The notes under the pieces were generated by a model. The model had not been told where the DNA came from. It ran no database searches and saw only the letters and a list, made by a program, of their open reading frames with translations. 64,000 nucleotides of DNA from Neogemmobacter tilapiae (GTDB lineage: Bacteria > Pseudomonadota > Alphaproteobacteria > Rhodobacterales > Rhodobacteraceae): assembly GCF_014652215.1 (NCBI RefSeq), contig NZ_BMYJ01000005.1, positions 290,349 through 354,348 on the forward strand, written 5' to 3'. A program made the position numbers and the translations under genes. Of this stretch, positions 18,339 to 28,551 are shown piece after piece. Within the stretch, counting starts at the first letter, position 1, and every line of letters starts with the position of its first letter.

Positions 18339-20381
18339 CTAACGCACCTGTACCTTTGCCCTTGCCGAACGCCCCAGCGCGTCAATCACCGATAGCGTGA
18401 TAAAACCCCTGCCGGGCAGAGAAAGGATCGTGGCCCTGTCGCGTTGGTCGCGCGCCAAAGGCAGGCCATCAACCAGCCATGTAAAGGGCGCTTTGCCACC
18501 GCGCACGCGCACCAGCAGCCCTTCGGGCAGCAATTCGACCTGTGCACCATCAGGTGGGAAATCCACTGCGGGGGCATCGGCGACAACGAAGGCGGCGCTG
18601 CGCGAGCGGAATTTCTGCAAGGGCTGAGGAAGCTGAGCGTTGGACAACAACAGCGTTGCGGGCGGCGGCGGGGGGAGTTGCGCCAGTTCAGGCTTGATCC
18701 GCCCCATCACGCGGAACAGCAGGGGTGCAGCGGTTTCGGCGCCAAAGGCCCCCGGTACCGGTGTGCCATCGGCGCGGCCGAGCCAAACCCCCGCCACGTG
18801 CCGCCCGTCAAAACCAATGGCCCAAGCGTCGCGGTGGCCATAGCTGGTGCCGGTCTTATAGGCCAGCCGGTTTTCCGGCGAGCCGGGCGGCGGGGGCATG
18901 CCTGAAAGAATATCCGCGACCTGCCAAGCGGCGACGGCAGAGACCAGCCTTTGGCCCTCTGCGGAGTCCTCCCCCGTCACATGCAGCGGCAGGGCCACCC
19001 CGCCCCGCGCGAGGGCGGCGTAAAGCTGCACCATGTCTTGCAGGCTGACCCCCAGCCCGCCCAAGGCTATCGCCAGACCTGGCTTGCCGGGCGGCGGAAT
19101 TTCATAGCCCATCGCCGCCCGATCCATCGCGGCCAAAAGACGGGCGGGGCCGATGGCATCCACGATCAGCACCACGGGAATGTTCAGCGACATCTGCAAG
19201 GCTTGGCGCATTCGGACCGTGCCGCGATAGTGCTTGTCAAAATTCTGGGGCGCATAGCCACCGATGTTGATCGGCAGATCGTCAATCAGGGTTTCGGGAT
19301 GGGCCAGCCCTTCGTCAAAGGCCAAGGCATAGACCAAGGGTTTCAGGGTGGAACCGGGGCTGCGCAGGGCTTGGGTCATATCGACAAAGCCTTGGCGTGC
19401 GTCACCCGTGTAGCCCGCCGAACCGACCGAGGCGAGGATTTCGCCGGTTTGGTGATCGGCCACCAGAAGTCCGACTTGCAAGCGTTCGCCTTGCCCCGCC
19501 ACCGCCTCGACCGCCAGCTTTTCCAGCTTGGCTTGTAGGGCGGCGTCGATGGTGGTCTCGATCCGCATATCCAAGGGATCGGCAGCGCGCAGGCGGTCAG
19601 CAAGGTGCGGGGCAAGCTGAGGAAAGGCGCGGCGGGCATCGGGGACGCGTTCGGTCAGGGCGGCTTGGGCTTCGTCATCGTCCAGAATGCCGTCGCGCAC
19701 GGCGCGCAGCAGCACCCTTTCGCGGGCGGCTTTGGCGCGGTCGGTGTGACGATCCGGGCGGCGGCTTTCGGGGGCTTGGGGGATGGCGACCAGCAGCGCC
19801 GCTTCGGCGGTTGTCAAGCGACGGGGTTCCTTGCCAAAATAGGCAAAACTTGCCGCCCTGACCCCTTCCAGATTACCCCCGAAAGGGGCGAGTTGCAGGT
19901 AAAGGTTCAGGATTTCATCCTTGGTCAGCCGCCGTTCCAAGGCCAAAGCCACCCGCATCTGGCGTAGCTTGCCGCCGACTTTGCCCGTGCCGCTTTCTTC
20001 CAGCAGCCGGGCCACCTGCATCGTCAGCGTCGATCCGCCCGAGACCACCCGCCCATAACGCACCGCCTGCCCAAAGGCCCGAAGTACGGCCACTGGGTCC
20101 ACGCCCGCATGGGAATAGAAACGCTTATCCTCGTACCGGATCAGCAGATCCAGATATTCCGAGTCCACCTCACCCACCGTCGCGGCCATCCGCCAACGGC
20201 CATCGGCGACGGTATAGGCGCGCAGCAGGGAACCATCCCGCGCCCGCACCTCGGGCGAGGTGGCCAAGATCAGAGAAGGCAGTTCGGTGGCATCCACCCA
20301 ATCGTCAAAACTGTCACGCGCAAAGGCCGCCACCCAAAGGGTGACGGCCAAGGCAAAATACCAGCGCGCGCGCAACGTCAT
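18339..20381 (-). CDS. pbpC: Penicillin-binding protein 1C
   Basis: A 680-residue bifunctional peptidoglycan synthase. An N-terminal membrane anchor (residues 5-21) is followed by a family 51 glycosyltransferase with the catalytic Glu84 in YEDKRFYSHAGVDP and the second motif GGSTLTMQVARLL. The transpeptidase domain has SxxK as STLK in SPGSTLKPLVYAL (about residue 343), SxN as SLN and KTG as YKTGTSYG. The last ~90 residues match the PBP1C C-terminal beta domain. Its ATG overlaps the stop of the alpha-2-macroglobulin gene (ATGA), the standard pairing of these two. Confidence 0.95.
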   Translation of the reverse strand: MTLRARWYFALAVTLWVAAFARDSFDDWVDATELPSLILATSPEVRARDGSLLRAYTVADGRWRMAATVGEVDSEYLDLLIRYEDKRFYSHAGVDPVAVLRAFGQAVRYGRVVSGGSTLTMQVARLLEESGTGKVGGKLRQMRVALALERRLTKDEILNLYLQLAPFGGNLEGVRAASFAYFGKEPRRLTTAEAALLVAIPQAPESRRPDRHTDRAKAARERVLLRAVRDGILDDDEAQAALTERVPDARRAFPQLAPHLADRLRAADPLDMRIETTIDAALQAKLEKLAVEAVAGQGERLQVGLLVADHQTGEILASVGSAGYTGDARQGFVDMTQALRSPGSTLKPLVYALAFDEGLAHPETLIDDLPINIGGYAPQNFDKHYRGTVRMRQALQMSLNIPVVLIVDAIGPARLLAAMDRAAMGYEIPPPGKPGLAIALGGLGVSLQDMVQLYAALARGGVALPLHVTGEDSAEGQRLVSAVAAWQVADILSGMPPPPGSPENRLAYKTGTSYGHRDAWAIGFDGRHVAGVWLGRADGTPVPGAFGAETAAPLLFRVMGRIKPELAQLPPPPPATLLLSNAQLPQPLQKFRSRSAAFVVADAPAVDFPPDGAQVELLPEGLLVRVRGGKAPFTWLVDGLPLARDQRDRATILSLPGRGFITLSVIDALGRSARAKVQVR

Positions 20382-23300
20382 GGGGTGACGGTCACCGCCC
20401 CCGTTTCACTGCGCGCCCTGAAGTCCGGGCGATACATGTCTTCGACGCTGGCTGCCGGGTGTTTGTAGGTGCCCGGCGAAATCGCCCGCACCACATAGGC
20501 CAATTTGAAGGTCGAATTGTCATAGCGGTCCACCGCCGTCAGGAAGCGTTCCTGCCGGAATTCGCTGTTCTGAACATCGGTGATCGCGTCCAGCCAACCG
20601 AGGGTCGAGGTGGAGCCCGCCGCCATCAGGTTCGGGTTGTCGATTTCAAACCCGGCGGGCAGCGGATCGTTGACCATCAAGCGCGCTTCGCCGCGGCCCC
20701 AGGGCGTGACCTCCAGCACCGTGACCATCCGCGTTCCGGCCTTGACCGGCTGCGAAAGGTCCACCGGCTGACCATCCAGCGTGAAATAGCTGCGGGTGAT
20801 GGCATAGCCGTTGCCGCCCGCAGGTTCGGGTTCCACCGGGACGCCATAGGTGGTGACCGTCAGATAGGTGTTCGCCTGACTGTCGTTCTTGATCACCGCC
20901 GCCGTTGCAGCGCCCGCGTCCAGCACGCGGACCAAAGGCCCATTGGCGGGTTTGCCGTCGATGGTCACGCCCTCTAGCCCCGGCCCATCCAGAAGCGCAT
21001 TCGTCGCCAGCAAAGCCCATGTCGCCTCTTGCGTCGAAAGGTAGTCGCCTTGCCGGGCCAGCCGTTCAGTCAAGGCGGTGGCATCGACGGCTTTTGTCCC
21101 TGCCTCCAAAGCCAAGGCCAGAACGGCCGCAGAATCACGATAGTTGGTGCCGTAATCTGCGCGGAAGATCTGTTCCTTTTCCGCCGTCGCCAAAGCATCC
21201 AGCTTCGCCGCCGCGCGGGTGAACATCGCATCGGCGCGGGGTTGATCGCCATAGGATGCGAGCGCCGCGCCCAGTTGGGCCTGGGCCAAGGCCGTGCTGA
21301 AGGCATCTGGCTTCACATCGGCATAGTAACGCAGATCACCGACCGCCGCTGCCCCTTCGCGGGCCAGAACCATCAAAGCATAGGCCAGCGCCTCACCCCC
21401 CTGATCGAATTCGGGGTGATAGTTCACCTGATTGCGCAGGTTGTCCAAAGCGTTGCGGAAAGCGACATCCGGCACGGTGAAGCCTTGGGCGCGGGCACGG
21501 GACAGGAAGTCAGTGACATAGGCATCCAGCCACATATCGCCCGAATAGGCATACCACAGGCCAAAGGCCCCTTCAGCGGTCTGGTTTTGAAGGATTTCGG
21601 TGATCGCCTGATCAACGCGAACGCGGATATTCTCCGCCCCCTTCAACTGCATCGCCTGCGCCACCTGATCGAAATACAGCAGTGGCAGGGCCTTTGATGT
21701 CATCTGTTCGGTGCAGCCATAGGGATACTGATCCAAGGCCTGCAAAAGCCCCGGCGCGTTCAGTTTCGCAATCGGCCCCACCGCAAGCGTGGCCTTGCCC
21801 GATCCGGGCAGCATCCCGGCAAACACATCGGGACCAAAGGTAAAGGTTTGGCCCTTGGCCAGATCAAAGCGGCTGATGCGGGCAATGATCGGATCGTTCG
21901 CTTGCACGGGCACGGTCAGATCTTTCTTCAGAACCTTGCCGTCGGGCGTGGTCAGGCTGATCGTGATGGTCTGGTTGCCCACATCGCCAGCCGTCACCGG
22001 AACCTCGATCACCGCTTTGCCCTTGTCGGCCAGATCAACCCCCGAAGGAGCCGTTCCAAGCGTCAAACCATTGGCCGTCACGTCAAGCCCCATGCGGCCC
22101 GAAGGGCCTGTGGCGTGGACAACTTCCAACAGCAGACGCGAGGTATCGCCCGGGGCCATGAAACGCGGAACAGAGGCCGTTACCACCACCGGATCGCGGA
22201 CGAAGACATCCTTTTCGGCCTGTCCGACGCCCTTGCCCGACCAAGCCACCGCCATGACGCGGACGGTGCCGTTGAAGGAAGGCATGTCGAACTTGGCACG
22301 AGCATAGCCGTCTTCGGTCACCGCCACAGGGCCAGAGAAATAGGCCACCAGTTCCTCTGTCGGCGGCGGCGCTTCGGCCCCCGCTTGCAGACCCGCATCG
22401 CCACCGGAACGAACTGTACCCTCGGCCCCGTTCAGCCCGTCGATCAGACGGCCATAAACGTCACGAATGCCGACGCCCAACTTGCGCTGGCCGAAATAAT
22501 AATCGGAGGGATTGGGGCTTTCAAAGCCCGTCAGGTTCAGGATGCCGACATCGACGGCGGCGATGGTGACATAGGCATGATCGCCGGGTTCGACGCCATC
22601 GACCTTGACAGCCACGTCGAACGGGCCGCGCGGCGCGACCTCATCCGGCATTTCCACCGTTGCGGACAACCGCCGCGCACCCGGATCAATGCTGGCATAG
22701 GTCAGCCCCAAGGCCCGCGCCGGATTGCGGCCAGCGGCCACATCCATCGGACGGATGGCGGAAACGGTGACGTAGACCCCCGCGCCCCATTCATCGGTCA
22801 CGGGGAGCGGGATCAGGTTTTCCCCTTCCTTCACTTGCACCGCCTGCATCGACACAAGGCGGTTCGACAGAACCGTCACCAGCGCCGTCCCAGCCGCACG
22901 CGGCACGACACGCAGGTTTGCGGTTTCGCCCGGTTTGTAGGCCGGTTTGTCCAGAGACAATTCCAGCGTATCGGGTGTGGCACTGGCATCGGCGGGCGCA
23001 TACCAACCCGCCCAGAAAGTGGTTGAAGCCGAAAGAGGCGCATCGCCCACGGTGCGTTCAACGACCAATTCATATTCGCCCCATTCCACCGCCGCTGCGA
23101 TTTCGGTGGGTGCGGTGCCAATGTCAGCCACGCCTTCGGCTTTCAGTTCGCGGGTGACGACAGGCTCCCACGACCAGTTGCCATAGTTCTGATACCATTG
23201 ATAATGCGTATCAATCCGGTTCAGCCGCCATTTCACCTGCATCGCCGTGGGCGCAAGACCCGCGTCCAGCGCCATCAGGCTGAACCGCGCCTCGGTGCCT

Positions 23301-25828
23301 TCGGGGACCACGTCATCGAACAAAAGCTTGATACCGATCAGATCGGTTCCCGGTGCCAGCGTTCGGCTTTCGCGCCGTTCCACCGGACGACCGGAGCCTT
23401 CTGCAACACGCACGTTGAAGTTCGCGGTGAAGGGGCCAGCACCTTCGGGCAGTTCCGGCAGGAAGGTGCTGATCACCGCATTGCCCTGTTCATCGGTGAC
23501 ATAACCGCCGTCGAAGGACTGCATCAGCCCATAGCTGGCGCTGTCGTGCTTGCCAAAGCTGTATCCGGGGTAATCTGGCAACTCGCTGGTGGGGGTCAGA
23601 TAAACCTCGCCCTCAATGTTCAGCCCGGCCCCCGGCGCGCCGAACAGATATTTCGCAGCGACGGTCAGTTCCGGCGTGTCCGAGGCATTCAGGATGCCTT
23701 CGGGCAAAGACAGTTCAAAATCGATGCGTTCGGGAAGGAAATCCTCGACCAGAACCGACTGGCTGGCCAGTTCTTCGCCTTCCAGATCGGCCATCACGGC
23801 CAGACGCCAAACGCCGCGCGGGGCGGAACCGCCGACGGGCATCGCAAAGACATGGCCGCCCTTGCCGCCGTCCTGCACCTGCGCACGGGAATATTCCACC
23901 CCATCCGGCCGATACAGGATCGCCGTCAACGGCAAACCTTCGACGGCCTTTGTGTCAGCATCGCGGGTCAATGCGGTGGCATAGATCGTCTCGCCCGCCC
24001 GATAGGCGCCACGGTCGGTCGTCATGAACACGTCGACCGAACCTGCCGCCTCGCGCCCCTCGACGCCACGGTCGGACAGGTCGAATTCCGGATCGGTCAG
24101 CGACAGGAAGGAAATATCCTCGGTCCCCGATTTCGCCACCACCACCGAAGGTGCGGCCCCATCGGTGCCTTTAACCAACCCCGCATCGAAACGCGCATAG
24201 CCCTGATCATCGGTCGTGGCTGTGCCCAGCACCTCGTTCGCACGGCTCAGAAGTTCCACCGTCACCCCAGTTTTGGCCGAGGCATCGCCCAAGGACCGCA
24301 CAAAGACATGCAGGCCATCGGTCGCCGTCATCGTCGTCATGCCCAAATCGGACACCACGAACCACTGCCAGCCCGAAGGGATCGTATAGGGATCAACTCC
24401 CGGCACCTTGGCCTCCAGCGCGTAAATCCCCGCAGGCAGGTCTTTCAGTGCCTCTTCCATTGGAAGGCGGGTCGTCACATCCTTGTTCACGTCTTGGCTG
24501 ACCGTTGCCGTGCCGGTCCAGACCTGTGCGGCCACCTGATTGGCAAAGTCATAGGTCTGCCAATCGCCCATCGGCGCGCCGAAATAGCTGTTTTGGATCG
24601 ACCGCAGGATGTTCCGGTCGCTGACCTTGTACAGCACCAGTTCCAGCGATTCCGTGTTCACGGTTTCGACCGGAATCGCCACATTGCCTGTCTTGGGCAA
24701 CACATAGCCTCGGCCCGAGAAGCGGACGCCGGGCGAACGGTCGCGGATGTATTGGGTGATTTCGACCGATTTCGCCATTGTTTGGCCATCGGCGGCGGGC
24801 AGACCTTCGCGGAAGGTGATGGCATAGCGCTTGCCGAATTCGATCCCCTCGACGCACAGCTGCCGCCATTCACCCGAAACAACGGTAAGCCCCGGTTCCG
24901 GCAGTTGGACAAAGGTCGAATAATCGACACCGGTTGCGACCAAATCTTCCGAGAAATTGGCGCAGACGCGTGGACGAGTCGATTCCGATTGCACCACGGT
25001 TTCCAGAATACGGAAACCATACTTGCCAATCGCATCATCGAGCAGTGCCGCCGTATCGTCGCGCGGTTGGAGTTCCTGCGCCAGTCGCAGGGCGGAGACG
25101 GTATCGCGACCGCGCCCGATCTTTTCCGCCGCATCGGCCATGGTCACAAGGATCGAATGGCGCAGGGCCGGGTTTTCTGACCGCAGATAAGCGTTGATCG
25201 AGGCGTTGAAAGCGCGGGATTGATACCAACTGGCTTGATTGGTGTCCTGTGTTGCCGCCAGCAACAGACGCCGAGCATATTCCGCCCAATGCGCCCCGCT
25301 ATCGGTCAAAACCAATGCCGCGCCGGTGAAGTTCGTGGCCATAACGAAGTCGCCGGAATTTTCGGAATCGGCAGCGGATTGCAGATGTTCCTCGGCGCTG
25401 TAGCCGTTGGTGGTGTGCTGATTGCCGATATCGGCGGCCTGTTCGGTGGCAGCGGCCACGTCCCAATCGGGCAGGAAGGCAATTTCACCGCGGCGGAACC
25501 CAGCACGGGCCGTCACTCCTGGTTGCGCCAAAAGGATCGTACCGGACATTGCCCCTTCAAAATAAGCGCCTTCACCGGCCCCCGATTTGGGGAAGCAGGA
25601 ACCGTTTGTCGTGTTGAAGGTGAAAGCGGTACAGGCGCTGTTCGTTAGACAGGCCCGCTCGCAAGCGTTTAGGTCAGTATCGAAGATCGAGGCCAGATCA
25701 CCCCCTGGCAAGTCGGTGTTTTCCGAAAGCGCGAATCGCTTGGCTGGAATCAGGTCTTGCGCCTGGAGGGCCATTGGCGTGGCCAGCATTGAAAGCCCAA
25801 GGAAAACAAGCCGCGAGAGCGTGCGCAT
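20378..25828 (-). CDS. Bacterial alpha-2-macroglobulin family protein with PAN/Apple domain
   Basis: A 1816-residue exported protein. A signal peptide (ends near ALQAQD) is followed by a PAN/Apple-like module with its cysteines (ACERACLTNSACTAFTF, then CFPKSG). Then come repeated macroglobulin beta domains, the MG2 and A2M domains, and the thioester motif YGCTEQ at about residue 1372, followed by the all-helical thioester domain. The intact CTEQ indicates a reactive thioester that can trap attacking proteases in the periplasm. It is coupled to pbpC, which is thought to repair the wall in the same damage situation. The ATG at 25828 follows GAGGAGG. Confidence 0.92.
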   Translation of the reverse strand: MRTLSRLVFLGLSMLATPMALQAQDLIPAKRFALSENTDLPGGDLASIFDTDLNACERACLTNSACTAFTFNTTNGSCFPKSGAGEGAYFEGAMSGTILLAQPGVTARAGFRRGEIAFLPDWDVAAATEQAADIGNQHTTNGYSAEEHLQSAADSENSGDFVMATNFTGAALVLTDSGAHWAEYARRLLLAATQDTNQASWYQSRAFNASINAYLRSENPALRHSILVTMADAAEKIGRGRDTVSALRLAQELQPRDDTAALLDDAIGKYGFRILETVVQSESTRPRVCANFSEDLVATGVDYSTFVQLPEPGLTVVSGEWRQLCVEGIEFGKRYAITFREGLPAADGQTMAKSVEITQYIRDRSPGVRFSGRGYVLPKTGNVAIPVETVNTESLELVLYKVSDRNILRSIQNSYFGAPMGDWQTYDFANQVAAQVWTGTATVSQDVNKDVTTRLPMEEALKDLPAGIYALEAKVPGVDPYTIPSGWQWFVVSDLGMTTMTATDGLHVFVRSLGDASAKTGVTVELLSRANEVLGTATTDDQGYARFDAGLVKGTDGAAPSVVVAKSGTEDISFLSLTDPEFDLSDRGVEGREAAGSVDVFMTTDRGAYRAGETIYATALTRDADTKAVEGLPLTAILYRPDGVEYSRAQVQDGGKGGHVFAMPVGGSAPRGVWRLAVMADLEGEELASQSVLVEDFLPERIDFELSLPEGILNASDTPELTVAAKYLFGAPGAGLNIEGEVYLTPTSELPDYPGYSFGKHDSASYGLMQSFDGGYVTDEQGNAVISTFLPELPEGAGPFTANFNVRVAEGSGRPVERRESRTLAPGTDLIGIKLLFDDVVPEGTEARFSLMALDAGLAPTAMQVKWRLNRIDTHYQWYQNYGNWSWEPVVTRELKAEGVADIGTAPTEIAAAVEWGEYELVVERTVGDAPLSASTTFWAGWYAPADASATPDTLELSLDKPAYKPGETANLRVVPRAAGTALVTVLSNRLVSMQAVQVKEGENLIPLPVTDEWGAGVYVTVSAIRPMDVAAGRNPARALGLTYASIDPGARRLSATVEMPDEVAPRGPFDVAVKVDGVEPGDHAYVTIAAVDVGILNLTGFESPNPSDYYFGQRKLGVGIRDVYGRLIDGLNGAEGTVRSGGDAGLQAGAEAPPPTEELVAYFSGPVAVTEDGYARAKFDMPSFNGTVRVMAVAWSGKGVGQAEKDVFVRDPVVVTASVPRFMAPGDTSRLLLEVVHATGPSGRMGLDVTANGLTLGTAPSGVDLADKGKAVIEVPVTAGDVGNQTITISLTTPDGKVLKKDLTVPVQANDPIIARISRFDLAKGQTFTFGPDVFAGMLPGSGKATLAVGPIAKLNAPGLLQALDQYPYGCTEQMTSKALPLLYFDQVAQAMQLKGAENIRVRVDQAITEILQNQTAEGAFGLWYAYSGDMWLDAYVTDFLSRARAQGFTVPDVAFRNALDNLRNQVNYHPEFDQGGEALAYALMVLAREGAAAVGDLRYYADVKPDAFSTALAQAQLGAALASYGDQPRADAMFTRAAAKLDALATAEKEQIFRADYGTNYRDSAAVLALALEAGTKAVDATALTERLARQGDYLSTQEATWALLATNALLDGPGLEGVTIDGKPANGPLVRVLDAGAATAAVIKNDSQANTYLTVTTYGVPVEPEPAGGNGYAITRSYFTLDGQPVDLSQPVKAGTRMVTVLEVTPWGRGEARLMVNDPLPAGFEIDNPNLMAAGSTSTLGWLDAITDVQNSEFRQERFLTAVDRYDNSTFKLAYVVRAISPGTYKHPAASVEDMYRPDFRARSETGAVTVTP

Positions 25829-25984
25829 GGAAAAACCTCCTCAAATCTGGCCAGAATGTGGCACGGCAAGGCCCCGGCTTGCAAGGATATCTACAAAATT
25901 CTCTGTGATCCTCGTCTGTTAATCGCCCGTTCACTGCTCTTGATCACTCTGGGTGGGAAGGGGCGACCAGGGCGCAGGCAAAGT

Positions 25985-28549
25985 ATGGATTTCGCGGAAC
26001 GGCTGGCCAAGGAAAGGCGGGCACGGTTGCAGGCTGAGCGCTTGCTAGAACAGAAAAGCCGCGAACTTTATGCGGCCAACGAACGCTTGGCCCTGCACGC
26101 GCGAGCCCTGTCTGACCAGATTGTCAAGCAACGCTATGCGGTGCAATCGGCGATCAGCGAGGCCGAGACGCTGAAAGGCCAAAACAGCCGCTTTATGACT
26201 GATCTGGAGAAGGCGCATTCTGTCGCTGTGACCGCCGAGCAAAGGTTATGGGAAGCCATTAACACTATTGGCGATGGCTTTGCCCTATTCGGACCGGATC
26301 GGCGGCTGGCCGCCGCGAACAGGGCCTATCAGGCCTTGTTCGGAGACGATCCGTTGGAGGTTGGCACGCCCTATGAAGAGGCTTTGCGCCGTGCTTTGGC
26401 GGCGGGGGTGATGGATGCCAGCGCGAAGGATCCGGAGGTTTGGGTCGCCGACATGCTGGCGCGATGGGATATGTCTGAAACAGAACCATTCGTCATGCCG
26501 CTGACGAACGGCAACTGGATGCGCAAGATGGACCGGCGGACCTTGGACGGGGGCATGGTGTCGCTGGTGCAAGATATCACCGAACAGATGCGCACATGGG
26601 CCGCGATCGAGGCGATCCCCGACGGTTTTGTGCTTTTCGACCGCCAGGATCGGCTGATTTCCTGCAATCAACGTTATCGCGATCTTTATTCCGCAGCGGC
26701 GTCGGCCATTAGGCCTGGCGTGTATTTTGAAGATATTTTGCGCGCCGGTCTGGCGCAAGGTTTGCATGTCGATGCGTTGGGTCGGGAGGAGGAATGGCTG
26801 GCTGATCGAATGCGGTCGCATTTGTTGGCCGAAGGTGCGTCGGAGCAGAACTTGGCTGATGGCCGGTGGATACGTGTCTACGACCATTCGACACCGGATG
26901 GAGGGCGGGTGGGACTGCGGATCGACATTACGCCTGCCAAGGAGCAGCAAGCAGCCCTAGAAGCTGCAAGAGCGGCTGCCGAGGCTGCGAACCGCGCCAA
27001 ATCGGCGTTTCTGGCGAATATGTCGCATGAAATCCGGACGCCCATGAACGGGGTGGTGGGCATGGCGGAGTTACTTTGTGACACCGACTTGTCCGAAGAG
27101 CAGAAACTGTTTGCTGAAACCATCCGATCCTCCGGCGAAGCACTTCTTGTCATCATCAATGACATTCTTGATTATTCCAAGATCGAGGCAGAACGGCTGA
27201 CCCTGCATCCAGAACCTTTTGATTTGGAGCGCACAATCCACGAGGTGGCCATGCTGTTGCAGCCGCGCGCCAAGGCCAAGGGCATCGACATCATGATCGA
27301 CTTCGACATGTTCCTGCCCACCTATTTCGTGGGTGATCCAGGGAGATTGCGCCAGATCCTGACCAACCTGTTGGGCAATGCGGTCAAATTCACCGACCAG
27401 GGCCATGTATTGATCCGCGTGGTTGGGATCGAACAGGGCGATGGGACACAAGATCTGCATGTGACGGTCGAAGACACCGGCATCGGCATTCCCGCCGAGC
27501 ATCTGGACAACATCTTTGGCGAATTCAATCAGGTGGAAAGTGCCGCCAACCGCAAGTTTGAAGGCACCGGGTTGGGTCTGGCGATTACACGGCGTCTGGT
27601 GGAACATATGGGGGGATCGGTCTGGGTTGACAGCGAATTGGGCAAAGGCTCAAGTTTCGGCTTTCGCCTGAGCCTGCCCGTCGCGGAAGAATCCGGCGCG
27701 GCGGAGCTGCCGCAGGGCATTCGCCGGGCGCTGGTTGTGCATGCACAACTGATCAATCGGACAATTCTGGAACGACAACTTACCCCTTGCGGAATTCAGG
27801 TCACGTTTTGCCGCAGCGGGGCGGATGTTCTAGCCCTGTTGGACAAGGATCAAGATTTTGAGCTGTTGCTTGCTGATCAGGATTTATCGGACATGGACGG
27901 GCTGACTTTGGCGGCAAGACTGCGCGACAAGGGATGCACCGTCCCGGTGCTGCTGATGTCCGTCAATCCTATGGCATTGCGAGAGCAGGGGGCTGATGAA
28001 TTGTTGGCTGGGATTGTACAAAAGCCGGTTCTGCGCAGCGAACTGTATCGCAAGCTGCGGTTCTTGGCCGGAGAGCCGACGACTGAAGCGCTGGCCCCCG
28101 TCGCGGATATGCCGGTGAATCTGCGCCTGATGCGGGTGTTGACGGCTGAAGACAACAGGACCAACCAGCTGGTCTTCCGTAAGATGGTGAAGGATTTGGC
28201 CATTGAACTGGAATTTGCCAACAATGGCGCCGAGGCGGTGGACCTTTTCGGCATCTTCCGACCGGATTTGATCTTTATGGATATCTCAATGCCAGAGATG
28301 GACGGAAGACAGGCAACCAGAGCGATCCGCCTGATCGAAGCGGAAGAGGGCGGCCATGTGCCCATCTGTGCGCTAACTGCCCATGCGATGGATGGGGATG
28401 AGGCTGACATTCTTGCGGCGGGCATCGACCAATATATGACAAAACCGCTGCGCCGGGCGGCGATTGTGGAAACCTTGCTGCGCCACAGGCCGCAGGATAC
28501 CCAACCGCCTCTTGAAGAGCCAACCCTCCCTGCGGCGCAAGTCGCCTGA
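25985..28549 (+). CDS. Hybrid sensor histidine kinase/response regulator with two PAS-like and two receiver domains
   Basis: An 854-residue cytoplasmic protein without membrane helices. The order is a coiled coil (1-85), two PAS_7-like domains (about 86-200 and 205-318), HisKA with His348 (FLANMSHEIRTPMNG), HATPase_c (NLLGNAVKFT, EDTGIGIP, GTGLGLAI), receiver 1 (580-695) and receiver 2 (715-835). Receiver 2 is complete: Glu722-Asp723, Asp766, Thr798 and Lys820. Receiver 1 keeps Asp631 and Lys680 but has His586-Ala587 in place of the acidic pair. The ATG at 25985 fits the coiled-coil start. It diverges from the macroglobulin gene across 156 bases. The signal is unknown. Confidence 0.92.
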   Translation: MDFAERLAKERRARLQAERLLEQKSRELYAANERLALHARALSDQIVKQRYAVQSAISEAETLKGQNSRFMTDLEKAHSVAVTAEQRLWEAINTIGDGFALFGPDRRLAAANRAYQALFGDDPLEVGTPYEEALRRALAAGVMDASAKDPEVWVADMLARWDMSETEPFVMPLTNGNWMRKMDRRTLDGGMVSLVQDITEQMRTWAAIEAIPDGFVLFDRQDRLISCNQRYRDLYSAAASAIRPGVYFEDILRAGLAQGLHVDALGREEEWLADRMRSHLLAEGASEQNLADGRWIRVYDHSTPDGGRVGLRIDITPAKEQQAALEAARAAAEAANRAKSAFLANMSHEIRTPMNGVVGMAELLCDTDLSEEQKLFAETIRSSGEALLVIINDILDYSKIEAERLTLHPEPFDLERTIHEVAMLLQPRAKAKGIDIMIDFDMFLPTYFVGDPGRLRQILTNLLGNAVKFTDQGHVLIRVVGIEQGDGTQDLHVTVEDTGIGIPAEHLDNIFGEFNQVESAANRKFEGTGLGLAITRRLVEHMGGSVWVDSELGKGSSFGFRLSLPVAEESGAAELPQGIRRALVVHAQLINRTILERQLTPCGIQVTFCRSGADVLALLDKDQDFELLLADQDLSDMDGLTLAARLRDKGCTVPVLLMSVNPMALREQGADELLAGIVQKPVLRSELYRKLRFLAGEPTTEALAPVADMPVNLRLMRVLTAEDNRTNQLVFRKMVKDLAIELEFANNGAEAVDLFGIFRPDLIFMDISMPEMDGRQATRAIRLIEAEEGGHVPICALTAHAMDGDEADILAAGIDQYMTKPLRRAAIVETLLRHRPQDTQPPLEEPTLPAAQVA

Positions 28550-28551
28550 AA

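Noticed and set aside
25829..25984. Sigma54 promoter (TGGCAC and TTGCA) between the macroglobulin and kinase genes
   Set aside because: The two elements are too far apart to form the fixed GG-N10-GC spacing.
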